Of a stretch of DNA of 64,000 nt, positions 36,558 to 48,066 are shown piece by piece. A model generated the notes under the pieces. It did no database searches. It was not told the DNA's origin and saw only the letters and a list, made by a program, of their open reading frames with translations. The position numbers and the translations under genes are program-made. The DNA comes from Haliotis asinina. Lineage: Eukaryota > Mollusca > Gastropoda > Lepetellida > Haliotidae. Location of the stretch: the NCBI RefSeq assembly GCF_037392515.1, contig NC_090285.1, positions 3,041,501 to 3,105,500 of the forward strand. The letters are read 5' to 3'. Every line of letters begins with the position of its first letter. The first letter of the stretch is position 1.

Positions 36558-36854
36558 TATAACATATAGGAGTGAGTGAGTGAGTTGAGTTTTACACCAC
36601 ACTCAGCAATATTCCAGCTATATGGTGGCAGTCTGTAAATAATCGAATCTGGACCAGACAAACCAGAAACCAACACCATGAGCGTCAATCTGCGCAACTG
36701 GGAACCGATGACATGTGTCAACCAAGTCAGCAAGCCTGACCACCCGATCCCATTTGTCGCCTCTTACGACAAGCATAGTCGCCTTTTATGGCAAGCATGG
36801 GTTTCTGAAGGCCTATTCTGCCCAGGGACCTTCACGGGTCTATAACATATAGGA
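36558..36854 (-). mobile_element. Abalone-type SINE with 14-bp target duplication
   Basis: The element body is 36572 to 36840, flanked by the direct repeat TATAACATATAGGA (36558 to 36571 and 36841 to 36854). On the minus strand it starts GACCCGTGAAGGTCC and ends CATATAGCTGGAATATTGCT, then a CACT-type tail. The intact duplication and full length indicate a fairly recent insertion into older tandem repeats. Confidence 0.92.
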
Positions 36855-37059
36855 ATCTAGGGATAAGTGACTGAAAAGCACCTCAACTGCCAACAGGGAT
36901 CTAGGGGTAGATCATGTAATATCATACATAGGGATGTATACACATGGAGTAGGAATACATGAATAAAAGCGACAAACATGTTAAATGCCTGCAGGAAACT
37001 TTCTGAATAGCTTTATTCAATCGCAGGATCTGGTGATGTATGACAGGATAAGACCCTCA

Positions 37060-39130
37060 ATCCAACATAGGGGCCCTGTCATGTTTGGCTAGATAACACC
37101 ATATTGAAACTGGTACACTGTGATACAATGCAGGATAACACCAAACTGGAACATAGAAGCCCTGTGATATATGACTCACTCACAATAAAACATAGGAGCC
37201 CTCTAATTATATGGCTGGATAACACCCACAATGAATCACAGGATTCCTGTGATATATGGCTGGATGACACCCACAATGAAACATAGAAAGCATGTGATAT
37301 ATGTCTGGATAACATCCACAATGAAACATAGGAGCCCTGTGATATATGCCTGGATAACACCCACAATGAAACAGGAACCCTATGATATATGGCTGGATAA
37401 CACCCACAATGAAAAATAGGAGCCCTGTGATGTATGGCAGGATAACACACACAATGAAACATAGGAGCTCTGTGATATATGCCTGGATAACACCCACAAT
37501 GAAACATAGGAACCCTGTGATATATGGCTGGATAACACCCACAATGAAACATAGGAGCCCTGTGATGTATGGCTGGATAACACCCACAATGAAGCGAAGG
37601 AACCATGTGATGTATGGCTGGATGAAACCCACAATGAAACATAGGAACCCTGTGATGTATGGCTAGATAACACCCACAATGAAACATAGGAATCTTGTGA
37701 TATATGGCTGGATAACACCCACATTGAAACATAGGAGACCTGTGATATATGACTGAATAACACTCAAAAAGAAAAATAGGAGCTCTGTTATATAGCTGGA
37801 TAACACCCACAATGAAACATAGGAACCATGTGATATATGACTGAATAACACAAAGAAACATAGGAGACCTGTGAGATATGTCTGGAAAAAACCCACAATG
37901 AAACATCAGAACGTTGTGATATATGGCTGGATAATGCCCACAGGTAAACATAGGTACTCTGTGATATATGGCTGAATAACACCCACAATGATAAATACGA
38001 GTTCTGTCATGTTTGTCTGGATAACACCCACAATGAAACATAGGAACCATGTGATAGATGACTGAATAACACTCACAATGAAACATAGGAGCCCTGTGAT
38101 ATATGCCTGGATAACACCCACAATGAAACATAGGAACCCTGTGATGTATGGCTGGATAAAACCCACAATGAAACATAGGAACCCTGTGATGTATGGCTGG
38201 ATAACACTCACAATGAAACATAGGAGCCCTGTGAACATATGTCTGGATAACACCTACAATGAAACATAGGAGACCTGTGATATATGGCTGAATAAAACCC
38301 ACAATGAAACATAGGAGTTCTGTGATATATGGATAACACCCACAATGAAACATAGGAACCCTGTCATACATGGCTGGATAACACCCACAATGAAAAATAG
38401 GAATGCTGTGATATAGAGCTGGATAATGTTCACACTGAAACATAGGAACCTTGTGATATATGGATGGATAACATCCACGATGAAACATAGGAGCTATGTG
38501 ATATATGGATAACACCCACAATGCATCACAGGATCCCTGTGATATATGGCTGAATAAAACCCACAATGAAACATAGGAGTTCTGTGATATATGGATAACA
38601 CCCACAATAAAACATAGGAACCCTGTCATACATGGCTGGATAACACTCACAATGAAAAATAGGAATGCTGTGATATATAGCTGGATAATGTTCACACTAA
38701 AACATAGGAACCTTGTGATATATGGATGGATAACACCCACGATGAAACATAGGAACCCTGTGATATATGGCCGGATAACACACACAATGAAAAAGGGACC
38801 ATGTGCTATATGGCAGGATAACACCCACAATGAAACATAGGAGCCCTGTGATATATGTCTCGATACCGCCCACAATGAAAAATAGGAACCCTGTGATATA
38901 TGGCCGGATAACACACACAATGAAAAAGGGACCATGTGCTATATGGCAGGATAACACCCACAATGAAACATAGGAGCCCTGTGATATATGTCTCGATAAC
39001 GCCCACAATGAAAAATAAGAACCCTGTGATATATGGCTGGATAACACCCACAACGAAACAGGAGCCCTGTGATATGTGTCTGGATAACACCAACCATGAA
39101 AAGGAGGAGCCCTGTCATGTATAACACCAA
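37060..39130 (+). repeat. 45-bp minisatellite, about 46 copies, with higher-order blocks
   Basis: The unit contains AAACATAGGAGCCCTGTGAT and ATATGGCTGGATAACACCCA plus CAATG. With 45 = 3 x 15, a reverse ORF of 618 codons and many shorter ones on both strands are open. Multi-unit blocks recur: one from about 38279 reappears near 38538, and one from about 38765 reappears near 38890, each with the same private variants. A codon reading is unlikely: no splice context, no start environment, and several overlapping frames are open equally. Confidence 0.95.
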
Positions 39131-39334
39131 AACCATGTTGAGGAAGGGGACTTGTGACTGAATAACACATTGTGTGTGTACGGGAATAAAGGGCGATGTG
39201 ACTAGCTGTAACAGCTTCATTGATGTACTGACTGCACAACACTGTTTTAATGAATGTATGCGACAGTTGCACTGACCTAGACCAATACCTTTAGTCTCTG
39301 AATATATATAATTTTTTGATAGTAACAAACTAAC

Positions 39335-39480
39335 CTGTATAAATTGAAAAGGGGTCCCAGGCACTCCTGGCCCTGAGGAAGTCTAGCCTTGCTTCATTTA
39401 ATGCTATAGCATTGCACAGACGTCTTGGCAATAGAGAAAATAATGTGGTTCAGCAACTGTGACTCACTGAGGGCCAACCT
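39335..39480 (+). mobile_element. LINE 3'-end fragment (tentative)
   Basis: AATTGAAAAGGGGTCCCAGG, then GAAGTCTAGCC and GAGAAAATAATGTGGTTCAG resemble the reverse complement of 58.8 to 58.99 kb (AATTGAAAAGGGGCCCCAGG and GGAAAATAATGTGGTTTAGG). The second site lies just after a decayed reverse transcriptase, so both are read as the 3' region of one LINE family. Confidence 0.5.
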
Positions 39481-39494
39481 CCTGAGCTGTATGA

Positions 39495-40160
39495 AATCAT
39501 TGTACCGACTAAGGCTGTGCTACAGTGTTTGTATGACATAACTGTACCGACTAGGGCCCTGCAGCATTGTGTATGACATGACTGTACCGACTAAGGCGCT
39601 GCTGCACTGTATGTATGACATGGTTCGTCAACTAAGGCCCTACAGCACTGTGTGTATGACATGGTTTTACCGACTAAGGCGCTGCTGCACTGTATGTATG
39701 ACATGGTTCTGTCAACTAAGGCCCTGCAGCACTGTGTGTATGACATGGTTGTAAAGACTAAGGCCCTGCAGCACTGTGTGTATGACATGGTTCTACCGAC
39801 TAAGGTCCTGCAACACTGTGTGTGTGACATGATTGTACCGACTAAGGCGCTGCTGCGCTGTATGTATGACATGGTTCTGTCGACTAATATCCTGATGTAC
39901 GGGTTGTATGACATAATTTTACCGACTAAGGCCTTGCAGCGCTGTTTGTATGACATGGTTATAAAGACTAAGGCCCTGCTGTACTGGTTGTATGACATGG
40001 TTGTACCGACTAAGGCCCTGTTGCACTGTGTGCATGACATGGTTCTACCGACTAAGGCCCTGTTGCACTGTGTGTATGACATGGTTCTTCCGACTAAGGC
40101 CCTGCTGTACTGGTTGAATGACATGGTTGCACCGACTAAGGCCCTGCTCCCCTTTGCGTA
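39495..40160 (+). repeat. 42-bp minisatellite, about 16 copies
   Basis: The unit contains TGTATGACATGGTTCTACCG and ACTAAGGCCCTGCTGCACTG. With 42 = 3 x 14, both a forward (203 codons) and a reverse (198 codons) frame are open. Just right of it, near 40437 to 40471, a lone CCCTGTGATGTACGGCTGGA matches the 45-bp unit, so the 42-bp array sits inside the outer limits of the 45-bp family. Confidence 0.93.
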
Positions 40161-40169
40161 TGACACAGT

Positions 40170-40940
40170 CGTATTTTTGATTGACACGGATTATTGTTGT
40201 TCACAGTATTGTCTTCGCCAATGGGTTATGTGTTATTTTACGTCCGCTTCAGCAAGTTGTTAATCTCTCGCCCATGTATGAGCCATTTGCCTAGAATGAA
40301 TTTCTACAATATTGGTTGAGGTTATTGTAAAATGGGGTATTATATTTCAGTACATACACTACCTATGCATTGATCGGCATTCTCGAATTCTAGAAAATGG
40401 TGGGAAATACTTAAACCAGGGATTTTCGACATATCAGCCCTGTGATGTACGGCTGGATAAAACAATGAAACGTGACTGTATATAGTCTCCCTGCTCGTAC
40501 ATACGAGGAATAAGGCTAGACGTAATGATGGCAAAGTCTCTCTGCAGTCACATGCGAAATAATGCTTGGTTCATCAACACTCCACGATGTACTCGGTGTG
40601 ACTTTGTTTTCCAAAAGTTAGAGAACACCTCACTGTGCCGGCACCTATTGTTGTAGGTGTAGATGCAGTCGGCTATGTCAGATAGATAAACAATAAGGGG
40701 ATTAACTATAGTCTGACACAGAAAAGTAGGCAGAGGGTACAACTTTGTTCATCACATTTATTCACATACTGCATACAGAATAGTACATTATGATAATAGG
40801 TATGTCATCATACATCAATTCGAACTTGCATTTTTTCATATATTACATACATAATAGTATAAAACAATGTTTATTCACATATCAAAGCATGTGCATTTAC
40901 ATACAAAATAGCACATAATGAAACATCACATTTCATATAT
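40170..40940. other. Intergenic DNA without a gene
   Basis: Apart from the stray 45-bp-type unit near 40437, I see AT-rich sequence with repeated words such as TTCACATA and CATACATAATAGTA at 40.75 to 40.92 kb. Nothing else can be supported. Confidence 0.5.
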
Positions 40941-40946
40941 ATATAT

Positions 40947-41415
40947 TCATTCATTCTCCACCCACTGCTCTGTGACATAGTCGGAGAATCTCAGGATTCT
41001 GGCGTCGTCGAGGTCTACGTCTTCAATGGCAACCAGCCAGAAGTCGTCAACGTCGTTCGGGTGGATGAGGGGCAGGGCAGAAGCATGGCGGATGAGTCTA
41101 GTCACGTTGGGGTCGTTGTTGAACAGCGTCTGCAGGCCACACTTCTGAGCATTCCTCCAGATTGTTTGGCGAAAGTGGAACATACATCCCTTAAGCTGAC
41201 AGTTGAAGTCAATAAACATGGTCATTGGCGCCAAATGGATTCTGTTGTCCGCAGCCTTCTGCCTAACAATCCGGAAAAAATGGCTCATAGGTAGTCTGTC
41301 GCTTGTCTGGCAGCAGTCCATACACAAGGGGTAGCATCTTGTCGTTCACAGCAGCATGGATGGTGTAGAGCTGCTTGTAGATGTCTGGACACAAGTTTCC
41401 AAATGTTGGGAAACC
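40947..41415 (-). pseudogene. MULE-type transposase fragment (Mutator-like DNA transposon)
   Basis: On the minus strand one frame reads QLYTIHAAVNDKMLPLVYGL and LPDKRQTTYEPFF. After a frame change at a T-run near 41275 a second frame reads RIVRQKAADNRIHLAPMTMF, IDFNCQLKGCMFHFRQTIWR and on to the C-terminus. The order LYTIH, PLVYGLLP, FIDF and GCxFHFxQ is typical of the MULE transposase core, with the D of IDF at a catalytic position. Upstream FLYWCH or zinc-finger parts and inverted repeats were not found. It is a partial, frameshifted remnant. Confidence 0.8.
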
Positions 41416-43240
41416 GGGAGTACACTATTCACATGCGCGAGGAGCCGTACACAGACGGAATATCTACATGATTTTGACCACCCACACGACGTTTCCTGGA
41501 GCTTCCTTCCTATACATTAAGCCCACAATTCTTGTAACCCTGGGATCCACACCGGCATCAACTTACATTAGAGTAATGAATACCATCTTCACATACCATG
41601 GATTCCTATCTCTTAACTCTACGGGTACTTGAGCGACATGGCGTTTTGAGAAAGTGGGCTGCACACTACTGAGACAAGGTGTGTTTGTGTGAGTGTGCGT
41701 GCGTGCGTGCGGGCGTGGGTGCGTGCGTGCGGGCGTGCGTGCCTGCGCGCGCACATTCTTCATTTCCCCCGAGTTTCAATGGTCATTTAGCAACCTTTCA
41801 GGACTAAAGGGATGATGCGAACGAAGTCCCCCAATCACCCCCAGTTGGATTACATGGGAGCTCAATAGGAGGCTAAATAACATAGCTTCCATTCCCATTA
41901 ACGTAAAGCGTTATTTATTTCAATGCCACTATTCCGCGGCACAATATTTGTCTTCAGTGACGAGTGAGTGATTTTACGCCGTCCTTAGCAACATTCCAGC
42001 AATATCACGGCGGGCTTCACCAGAACGTGTATGCCGTACTGCTTGGCAGTTAGTGGGGACTGCAGCTCAGGTATCCCCCAAGTATCGTGCTGCAGATGTG
42101 TACCCCAGGAACGTCTCTGTATACAGTAATGTACCTTGAAGAAGGTCAAAATACAATATCACCATCCACCGGTCTACCACTGACAACATGCAGACTGCAA
42201 ACAATGGCACATGTACGTCCACCATACACAATGTATCGGAAACAGAAAACAACGAGGACCCCATCAACCCCAGAGTCGGCTACTGAAAACACACGGAAAG
42301 AGCAGAACGAAATCTCAACCCTCAACCTGACAAACCGTGCACACGGAGAATCATACAAGTACTCGTCACTAGCATATCCTGACTGACCAAGCATGCATTT
42401 CCATTTACGGGAGAATAAATCCATTCTCTGATTTCAAGAGAAAGATGACGACGAGCATCGCCAGTCTGAAGTCGTTCCGACATGATCTTGCAACAGAGAC
42501 ATTAAAAAAACGACATAGTGCGACACGTGGTCTCTTGAAATGTTTGTCAAGGAGGTATTCTTACGGCTTTGGTGAGGCTACCAATGGCTTTCCTGCATGG
42601 TAGACACATACAGGGCACCTGTAAACTGTACGCAACACCAAAAACCGAGTCGCCGAGCATGACCACCTGACCTCAGGTCCTGAATGGTTTAGTGTAACGA
42701 ATGGTATAGCGTAACCAAGCACTCGCGGGTGTTCAGGCCGTTCACGGGAAGGCAATGACGCTGGCATTCGTGGTCCTGTCGCCTTTTCGCCATCACAAAA
42801 ACAAGCAAAGAGTGGTAAAATTAATCAACGTGCGATAATGCAACTACGCGACATATTTTGCCCTTGAAAACTGTCGCTATATCGCTCTGTGGTTGAATAA
42901 AACAATACTAATTATTAAAACAACGCGATAATGTCACTTCTGGGATTCCACAGCTTATCGCTTCATAGCGAAACCCTTTTCCAGGCTTCACGCGTGACTA
43001 CTTCACGCATATTCAGGATTATGTAGAATCACGAAGCTCTTTTTATATTCGTTGCGCATGAAACGGAACGTGGGTATTCTGAGTTGTGACTGGGGGATTG
43101 TCCTTCACGCATCCGTGATTTGGTGTTGTATTCTTGTTGTTGTATGTCTGTCACTGAATATATCATTTGTTTAACGTGTAACTGTGCGTTAAAACCATGA
43201 AATGAGTGGATAAAAATGCAAGATATTCATCAAACCAGGG
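41416..43240. other. Intergenic DNA with a microsatellite and a SINE tail
   Basis: Contains a GCGTGCGTGCGGGC-type microsatellite near 41690 to 41755 and a SINE tail at 41962. From about 42780 CpG becomes more frequent towards the promoter-like patch. No convincing gene. Confidence 0.5.
41962..42060 (-). mobile_element. SINE 3'-tail fragment
   Basis: The sequence GTGAGTGATTTTACGCCGTC then CAACATTCCAGCAATATCAC is the reverse complement of the GGAATATTGCTAAAAGCGGC tail shared by SINEs here. Only the tail end is recognisable. Confidence 0.65.
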
Positions 43241-43244
43241 AGCC

Positions 43245-43335
43245 TATATAGAGAGGGGAGGTGAAACTCCTCGAAAAACCGCTGAACGTATGTCTCGCTT
43301 TGTCACGTGACCAGTGGAGACAATATGGCGGCAGC
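43245..43335 (+). promoter_or_regulatory. Promoter-like motif cluster (TATA-like, E-box, YY1-like)
   Basis: Within 90 bp are TATATAG at 43245, the palindromic E-box GTCACGTGAC at 43302 and CAATATGGCGGCAGC at 43321, which fits the YY1 motif AANATGGCGGC in the orientation usual just downstream of plus-strand starts. The surroundings are richer in CpG than the rest. The motifs are seen; promoter activity and the target gene (possibly the BHMT-like copy 1, 4.7 kb downstream) are inference. Confidence 0.45.
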
Positions 43336-43342
43336 TTAGTAT

Positions 43343-45339
43343 TTAAAGGGGCACTGATGCGGAGCGAATAATGTTTCTCGGCAACGGTCTAATTACGAAA
43401 CCAAACCGCAAATTGGTCAGCGCCCGCTCCTTCGACCGTGACGGACAAAGGAACTGGGCTCCTGTCCATATTAGCACAATTTCTTCGCCTAAACAGTCAG
43501 GAGGCCGGATGCCCATCATATGCCATTTGTTTAAAAATATCCATGGTATTCCTTGTCTGATCGTAACCAAATATCCCAGCAGTGTAGTTCTTTTCGGATG
43601 CTTGGATGGTATAGTTACTGATCCAATTTGATCCTATTTCTGTGTTTTTAACCTCGATATTTAATCATGTTACATAAAAATATGATGTCTACAGGCACGT
43701 AGCAAGCCATTTGTTTCAGTACGGAAGATTGCAAAGCTTTATATTTAGGTAGTTTTGAGTGTTGGTTCAGCTGTGATAGCAAATATCGCACGTAAATTTT
43801 GGTAGCTATGGTAGCTACAATGGTTTATTATTTATGATAATAAAAACACACAGTTGATTTATTTGAATTCGTAAACAAAAAACGATGACTTTGCCTTTGG
43901 TAGAGAAATCTGAAAATTTTCTTACGTAAAAACCCCTTATTTCACCTATTTACCAAGTACACAGCAAATGCCTGTGTGTATTCCTTATGTAACGAAATTC
44001 AGTTGGTATCCTCAAAACAGTATCGGCCCATAAGTGTTTTCAGGCTGCATGCGACACAGAGATTACATCTTCCTTGCTGTAACTCGCGTTTGAACCTACA
44101 CGTGTTATTTGTCATCATTCTCTGGATGGTCAATTAACGAATTTATAACAGGTATAATTAGTAGTAACACCACTTCGGTTACTCAACAAAGGTTCCCATT
44201 TGGCATTTCTCCTGTCTGGAGTAAATACTCAACATTATAAATTAAGGTCTGTAATGGCAAATGTATTGTATGTTATGTAATATGTGCATGTAAGTGATGC
44301 AAGAGGGTTTATCAGCTGAGTTGCAAAAACAAACATCGATCAAAGGATTAACCGATAACACACTGATTGATTAATTACTTTTATCTCCTAGCGGATTTGT
44401 CAAAAGGCAGTGTGTGTAGATGACTACACCCTGTCGTAAAGAGTGAGTGCAAAAACAACATCCTCCCTTCAAAGAATTAACCACCCTTGCGCTGATTGAT
44501 TGATTGTTCATTATTGGTTAACTAAATTACTTAGAATAGTGGACATCATACAATTAGTTGCCAGGTGTGCTATCTTGGGAGACCAATGAAAGGTTTATCT
44601 GGTTTTCACTAACGAAAGACGTGAAACGATGTGTTACTTTTTCGCAAACTAGACAGTTGTAAGACGCGACACAGAGCAGGATTATTTACCAGCTGCAGAT
44701 GAATGGAATACGATTTCTTTTACGTGGATATTGATGGATGCATTCCTGAACAAGGTAGTAGCCTGACATTGTTGCTATAAAATTAGTCTGTTTTACTTTC
44801 ATTATTTGCATTTTGTTTTAATTTATTTGTTGTAGCATTCAGCAGAATCTGTATGACAGAAAACACACACTACATCGCGTATGTGTGTGAAATAGGATCC
44901 AAATTGACAATGTATAAATGTTGCTGTTATGTTAGAAATTTACTATGAGTATAAGCAGATCGTGTGTTCTTTCATTAATTTTCAGAATCATACAAATATG
45001 ACAATAAACTAATCAGGGTTATGAGACAAAATATAGAGACGTACATTGGCTTCGTTATTGTTCTGTCCTAATAGTTTTTTTACCATTTCTACCACTGGCA
45101 GATGATTAACCTTCAAAGTGTTTCATTTGTTTTCATAATACATTTGTAATGAAGTACAATTGACTTCACCTCAGTTGATCTGTCTATAATTAAACTATCA
45201 GTTGCGTTTACGGAATGCGCAGCAGAGGTCACGAACCAGTCACGAATTCTGGGATATCATCCGGGTACTCACGGGAGAAAAACAATAACAAACGTTTACA
45301 CCAGTCCACGGAAATTGCTCCGCATCAGTGCCCCTTTAA
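43343..45339. mobile_element. 1,989-bp TTAA-flanked DNA transposon with 19-bp perfect terminal inverted repeats
   Basis: The left end is TTAA (43343 to 43346) followed by AGGGGCACTGATGCGGAGC; the right end is GCTCCGCATCAGTGCCCCT followed by TTAA (45336 to 45339). The 19-bp inverted repeats are perfect and the target duplication is TTAA, as in piggyBac and Kolobok superfamilies. No transposase ORF was recognised; the best internal frames are under 90 codons, so it is non-autonomous. Near 44.32 to 44.52 kb a segment with GCAAAAACAA and AACC...CTGATTGATT is partly duplicated. Perfect ends suggest a young insertion. Confidence 0.9.
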
Positions 45340-45415
45340 GATTGAGCTCGGTTCATTTTCAACAGCTGATTACATTCGCTGAGTGTTGTGACAACTCGGA
45401 ACCTACACGTAGAAG
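45340..45415 (+). other. Possible 5' non-coding exon end with splice donor
   Basis: If the transposon is left out, the promoter-like patch continues directly into this segment, which ends ACACGTAGAAG followed by GTAAGCC, a consensus donor. An acceptor-like TTACTTACAG precedes the BHMT-like start exon at 48035. Linking the two is inference; transcript data would decide. Confidence 0.3.
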
Positions 45416-45559
45416 GTAAGCCACCTGTTCTGTTACTTCAGTTCTAGTCACATATTTGTAATTAGTGTCAGTATAAGAAGATATGTTTGTAGTAAAGTTT
45501 CAAGTCGGCATCTTGTAACTCTCTGGCTTCAATTATCGGTACACAGCGAAGATAGACTG

Positions 45560-46745
45560 AGTTTCGTCAATAAAAGCTTCTTTCACACATTCCTTTATGT
45601 TTTAGCAGGGAAATATACCTTTAATTGAGAGGTGTCTGCAAGCAATAGTGATAGTTTTGTGACTTAAAAACATGTTGGGGTTTAATTGGGGTGTGTGAAA
45701 AATGTGGCAGATCGCCGATCTGATCTGATCTGATGCGCCATTGAAATACTACACGCCGTTGTTTGAAGTGTGTCTAGATATTGCTCAACACCGTCTTTCA
45801 CATACACCTTTAATTTTTATGAGGGGAATTTACCATCAGGCGAAAGGTGTTTGCAGGTAATAGTGATAGTTTCATAATCTAAAATAAATTGTTAGGATGT
45901 ACTTGAGGTGTGTGAAACATGTGCCATCTCACCGATCTGATCCGATCCGCCATTGAAATATTGCACGGCGTTGTTTGAGTGCTTTTGTTTCAGCTTCAAA
46001 AACTTCATTCACATACACCTTTAATTTCCATTAGGGGAACATACCATCTAGTGAAAGGTGTTTGGAGGTAATAGTGCTAATTTTATAATTCAAAAAAATC
46101 GGTAGGGTGTTTTTGAGGTGTTGAAAAATGTGCCATCTCGCGGTTCTGTTCTGATCCGCCATTGAAATAGTATAACTTTGAGTGTTTCTAGTTATTGCTC
46201 CAAAACCTCTTTCACATGCACCTTAAATATCTATGAGGGGAATATACTATGGCCCGAAAGGTGTTTGCAGGTAATATTTATAATTTGATAATCTAAACAT
46301 ATTGTTAGGATGTATTTGAGGTGTGTGAAAAACGTGTCATCTCGCTGATCTGTTCTGATCCGCCATTGAAATACTACACAGCATTTTTTGAGTGTTTCTA
46401 GTTATTGCTCAAAAAACTTCTTTCACACACACCTTTAATTTCTGTTAGGGAAACGTTCCATCTGGTGAGAGGTGTTTGGAAGTAATAGTGATGATTTTAT
46501 GAATTAAAAAAATAATTGGAAGGGTGTATACATTCACAAGTATTTCATGTGTGTGAAAAATATGACATATCGTTGATCTGATCTGATCACTCATTACTAC
46601 AAGCCAATGTTTGAATGTGTTTAGTCGTCCTAAAATTCATTTCTTTCAAATACACCTCTAAGTATTGAGGGGAATATTCTATCTGGTGAAAGTGTGAGGT
46701 ATGACATATCTGATCTGCTCTAATCTGCCATGGATGCCTTTGATG
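45560..46745 (+). repeat. Diverged satellite of about 210 bp, 6 copies
   Basis: The landmark TCTTTCACACACACCTTTAA recurs near 45583, 45797, 46004, 46208, 46418 and 46642. Each unit also has GGTGAAAGGTGTTTGCAGGT, a TGTGTGAAAAATGTG and a GATCTGATCCGCCATTGAAA segment. Copies differ by many substitutions and small indels, so the array is old. A 164-codon reverse ORF (46587 to 47081) overlaps its end and is probably chance. Confidence 0.85.
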
Positions 46746-48053
46746 CTTGAATGTTTTAGTTCTGAAACTATTGTTGATATTTGACAAAACTGCAAAGGAC
46801 GTTTTAACGCTTTGTGATGGTTTTAAACTTTCTGTTTTTTTAGGTGGGAGTGACTGTGTCAGTTGACATTCTGTCAGTATCCATGCAATTGCGCACATGC
46901 AGGAAGACATCTGGTCATCTTCATTAACTGCCCTCTTGCCACGACCGTCCATTTGTCCATTATAGACTGAGTGTCTGTAAGAATGAGACTGACTGAATCT
47001 ACAACTCATTAACATGTGCTTAACTTTCCAAACTGTATTCCTGAAGGAAAAAGAAATAAAAATGTGTTCCTCCCTTGTCACATTTTTTCTATCAAAAATT
47101 AAAAATCAAAGTCTTACTCGTCACTTTTGAAAAGAATGTGCCTGAGAAACATATTTTTATGCAGCCTAAGCATTCCACACAAACAGAAAACCACTGAAAC
47201 ATAATGAGACATTTTAATTGTGTAACAGATCATTTCAAATACATATAATAACAGTGTTTGCTGTTCTTTAGTTTGCCATTTGGCCATCAGGGCTTGCTGC
47301 CACTTGCAGTCTTTAAAGTCTGCATACCCATTTTGTTGAAATCAAACCAATAAAAACAAAATAGTCTTCATTGTAGAGAGTTTCACAGTCCCTACAAAAT
47401 CCATTAGTGAAGTGTATGGAGCACAGAGAAGTTTACATTAGTTATAGACTGCTGACATTCCTATGCGGCACTGAATATATAATACTATGAAGTGAAACTG
47501 GAAGTTATCCTAACATGAAGGATCAGGGATAATTCCTGAACATTAATACAAATTATGGGCAAGATGCTAGTTGAAAAGAAATGAGATCTAATTGACAGAA
47601 GACCACAAGGGCCTGCAGATAACTGAAACTGTTGGCCTGATACATTAACAACCGACGCTGGGCCTCTGGGCTGGCGATCGCTTCGAACGCTGTATCAAAA
47701 TTGTCACATAAACAGAGAGTCTTTGAACAAGGCAATGTGTAAACACATTCTCAAGTCCTCTCATTAATCCACACATGCATCATTCGGCGACAGGAAGATG
47801 CCGATAGTTTCCGACAATAAACTGGTTGAAATACTGCTAAGCGCAGCCGATTTGCGCTGAGAACAAACCAAGTCGACGTGTGCAGTGGAGCATGACGAGG
47901 CACACGTTAATTAGTACAAATGGTAAGGAAAGCAAGCGAGTGACCAATCCCTGTTATAGAGTATCCCTGATCAAACATACGAACAACCTGCAGATGAGTT
48001 ATCACTATTGATCGACAGAGGAATAATTACTTACAGGGGCTGGTCGACGAAAT
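46746..48053. other. DNA upstream of the BHMT-like copy 1 start exon
   Basis: No repeat or convincing gene. The last 300 bp have more CpG (for example near 47650 to 47690 and 47790 to 47900) and may contain the promoter. A TATA-like TGTTATAGAG lies near 47953, about 100 bp before the start codon. This is weak evidence. Confidence 0.35.
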
Positions 48054-48066
48054 ATGACTACAGCAG
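48054..48066 (+). CDS. BHMT: BHMT-like copy 1 coding exon 1 (13 nt)
   Basis: ATGACTACAGCAG followed by GTACGT encodes Met-Thr-Thr-Ala plus one base. The phase fits the next exon exactly and the final length is a whole number of codons. It is the only candidate start I found upstream that does so, but such a short exon needs transcript support. The bases GGGCTGGTCGACGAAAT before it could be 5' UTR after an acceptor at 48034. Confidence 0.55.

Noticed and set aside
37079-38935. 618-codon reverse ORF, cysteine- and histidine-rich repeats of 15 residues
   Set aside because: It follows a 45-bp tandem repeat whose length is a multiple of three; many frames on both strands are open in the same way.
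39591-40263. Opposed ORFs of about 200 codons
   Set aside because: Product of the 42-bp array.
43371-43631. ORF inside the TTAA element as a transposase
   Set aside because: Only 86 codons, no catalytic motif, and an overlapping reverse frame of similar length.
46587-47081. 164-codon reverse ORF
   Set aside because: Partly overlaps the 210-bp satellite; composition and lack of recognisable motifs suggest chance.
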